Assembly: GCA_947458675.1 (NCBI GenBank)
Contig: CANHAW010000060.1
Span: 1-8,875 of the forward strand
Direction of reading: 5' to 3'
Length of the DNA: 8,875 nt
Source: Beijerinckiaceae bacterium
GTDB taxonomy: Bacteria > Pseudomonadota > Alphaproteobacteria > Rhizobiales > Beijerinckiaceae
This document shows positions 7,803-8,875 of the stretch, piece by piece. The position numbers were made by a program, and so were the translations under genes. Each line of letters begins with the position of its first letter. The stretch's first letter is position 1. The notes below the pieces were generated by a model. That model saw only the letters and a list, made by a program, of their open reading frames with translations, was not told where the DNA came from and made no database searches.

Positions 7803-8862
7803 ATGGCCGCTATTTTCACCACAGCCCTGCCAATCGATGCCGTTCTTGGCGACTTGCGCGAAAAGCTGGCGCAAACGACGCGGCTTGTTCTCGTCGCCCC
7901 GCCGGGTGCGGGCAAAACAACGCGCGTGCCGCTTGTGCTGATCGACGAAAGCTTTGCAACGGGCGGCAAGATCATTTTGCTGGAACCGCGCCGGCTTGCC
8001 GCGCGCGCCGCAGCTGAGCGCATGGCGCAGACGCTGGGCGAGAATGTCGGCGAGACAGTGGGACTTCGTGTGCGCCTGCAATCGCGCATTTCGGCGAAAA
8101 CGCGCATTGAAGTTGTCACTGAGGGCGTGTTTGCCCGCATGATCCTCGACGATCCTGCGCTCGAGGGCGTGGCCTGCGTGATTTTCGACGAATTTCATGA
8201 GCGCTCGCTCGATGCCGATCTCGGCCTCGCGCTGGCGCTCGAAGCGCAGGCGGGATTGCGCGAGGATCTGCGCATTCTCGTCATGTCGGCAACGCTCGAT
8301 GGCGCGCGCGTGTCGAAACTGATGAGCGATTGCCCCGTCATGACCAGCGAGGGCCGCGCTTATCCTGTTGAGACGCGACATGCGGCGCGCGAGCCCCGCG
8401 CGCGGCTCGAAGACGATATGCTGCGCGTCATCGTGACGGCCTTGCGCGCCGAAAGCGGTTCGATCCTTGCCTTCTTGCCTGGACAAGGCGAAATCCGTCG
8501 CCTCGCTTCCATGCTGGAAGACAAGGTTTCCGACAATATCGACATTGCGCCGCTCTATGGCGCGATGGAGCGCGCCGCGCAAGATCGCGCCGTGCAACCA
8601 GCCAAAGCGGGACGGCGCAAGATCGTGCTGGCAACGTCCATTGCAGAAACGTCGCTCACCATTGAAGGCGTGCGCGTCGTCATCGACAGCGGGCTCGCGC
8701 GTGTGCCGCGCTATGAGCCAGATCTTGGATTGACGCGATTGGAAACCATGCGCGTGTCGCGCGCTGCCGCCGATCAGCGGCGCGGACGTGCGGGACGAAC
8801 AGAGCCCGGCGTCTGCTATCGCCTGTGGGAAGAAGCTGCCACCGGCGCGCTCGAACCTTTTT
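7803..8862 (+). CDS. hrpB: ATP-dependent helicase HrpB, N-terminal 353 residues (cut by contig end)
   Basis: HrpB is a DEAH/RHA-type superfamily 2 helicase; its cellular role in most bacteria is poorly defined. LPIDAVLGDL (9-18) is the usual HrpB N-terminus. Visible helicase motifs are Walker A APPGAGKTT (32-40), Ia EPRRLAARA (61-69), TEGVFARMI (106-114), Walker B DEFHER (129-134), SAT (162-164), FLPGQGEI (224-231), ATSIAETSLTIEG (277-289) and QRRGRAGR (325-332). The helicase core is thus nearly complete, but the accessory C-terminal regions of a protein usually near 800 residues are absent. The apparent stop TAG at 8862-8864 uses adapter bases, so the gene really runs off the contig. ATG 7803 gives the family N-terminus but lacks a good Shine-Dalgarno. 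In-frame TTG 7740 and GTG 7755 are open alternatives, also without one. It is divergent from the VOC gene. Confidence 0.94.
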
Positions 8863-8875
8863 AGATCGGAAGAGC
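8863..8875 (+). other. Illumina adapter remnant (non-genomic)
   Basis: The last 13 bases, AGATCGGAAGAGC, are identical to the common start of the Illumina TruSeq adapters and sit exactly at the end of the sequence. The match position and length make coincidence very unlikely. The bases just before it (a run of five Ts, 8858-8862) come from a read end and may also be less reliable. Confidence 0.96.

Noticed and set aside
7674..8597. 307-codon minus-strand frame opposite hrpB, reading towards the VOC gene
   Set aside because: Antisense shadow of hrpB with low-complexity basic and His-rich sequence. It ends just at the VOC start and in a different frame from it.
1..8875. A previously undescribed system, defence island or mobile element
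   Set aside because: All six genes fall into known families with housekeeping or general roles, coding density and base use look uniform, and no terminal repeats, integrases, transposases, CRISPR repeats or tRNA attachment sites are visible.

Overview
The window is a GC-rich chromosomal stretch from an alphaproteobacterium, most likely of the order Hyphomicrobiales (Rhizobiales). The evidence is the divergent mutS / NADP-malic enzyme pair, the rhizobial form of the malic enzyme fused to a phosphotransacetylase-like domain, and protein wording typical of that group. I cannot name a genus. All six genes are housekeeping or general-metabolism genes. I found no mobile element, phage gene, CRISPR array, RNA gene or defence cassette.

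Layout, left to right. The minus strand of 1-1308 holds the first 436 codons of the mismatch-repair gene mutS, cut by the window edge. A 168-bp divergent intergenic region follows, then maeB (malic enzyme, plus strand, 1477-3771). A hairpin at 3785-3810 lies between maeB and ugd (UDP-glucose 6-dehydrogenase, plus strand, 3831-5135). The potassium transporter gene kup lies on the minus strand (5142-7088) and converges on ugd with only 6 bp between the stop codons. A 223-bp gap separates kup from a small VOC-fold (glyoxalase-superfamily) gene on the minus strand (7312-7677). This gene diverges from hrpB, an ATP-dependent helicase gene on the plus strand from 7803 that runs off the right end.

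The right end is not genomic. The last 13 bases (8863-8875) are exactly the start of the standard Illumina sequencing adapter. The stop codon that appears to end hrpB (8862-8864) is made partly from adapter bases, so hrpB is truncated by the end of a contig and is not naturally short. The window is therefore probably a draft or metagenomic contig with untrimmed adapter.

The genes do not form one pathway. mutS serves DNA repair, maeB links the TCA cycle to pyruvate and NADPH supply, ugd feeds UDP-glucuronate into surface polysaccharide, kup imports potassium, and the VOC protein and HrpB have no clear physiological assignment. I do not see an undescribed biological system here. The points worth checking are the adapter, the hairpin in front of ugd, the repeat in the mutS/maeB divergent region and the very tight ugd/kup convergence.
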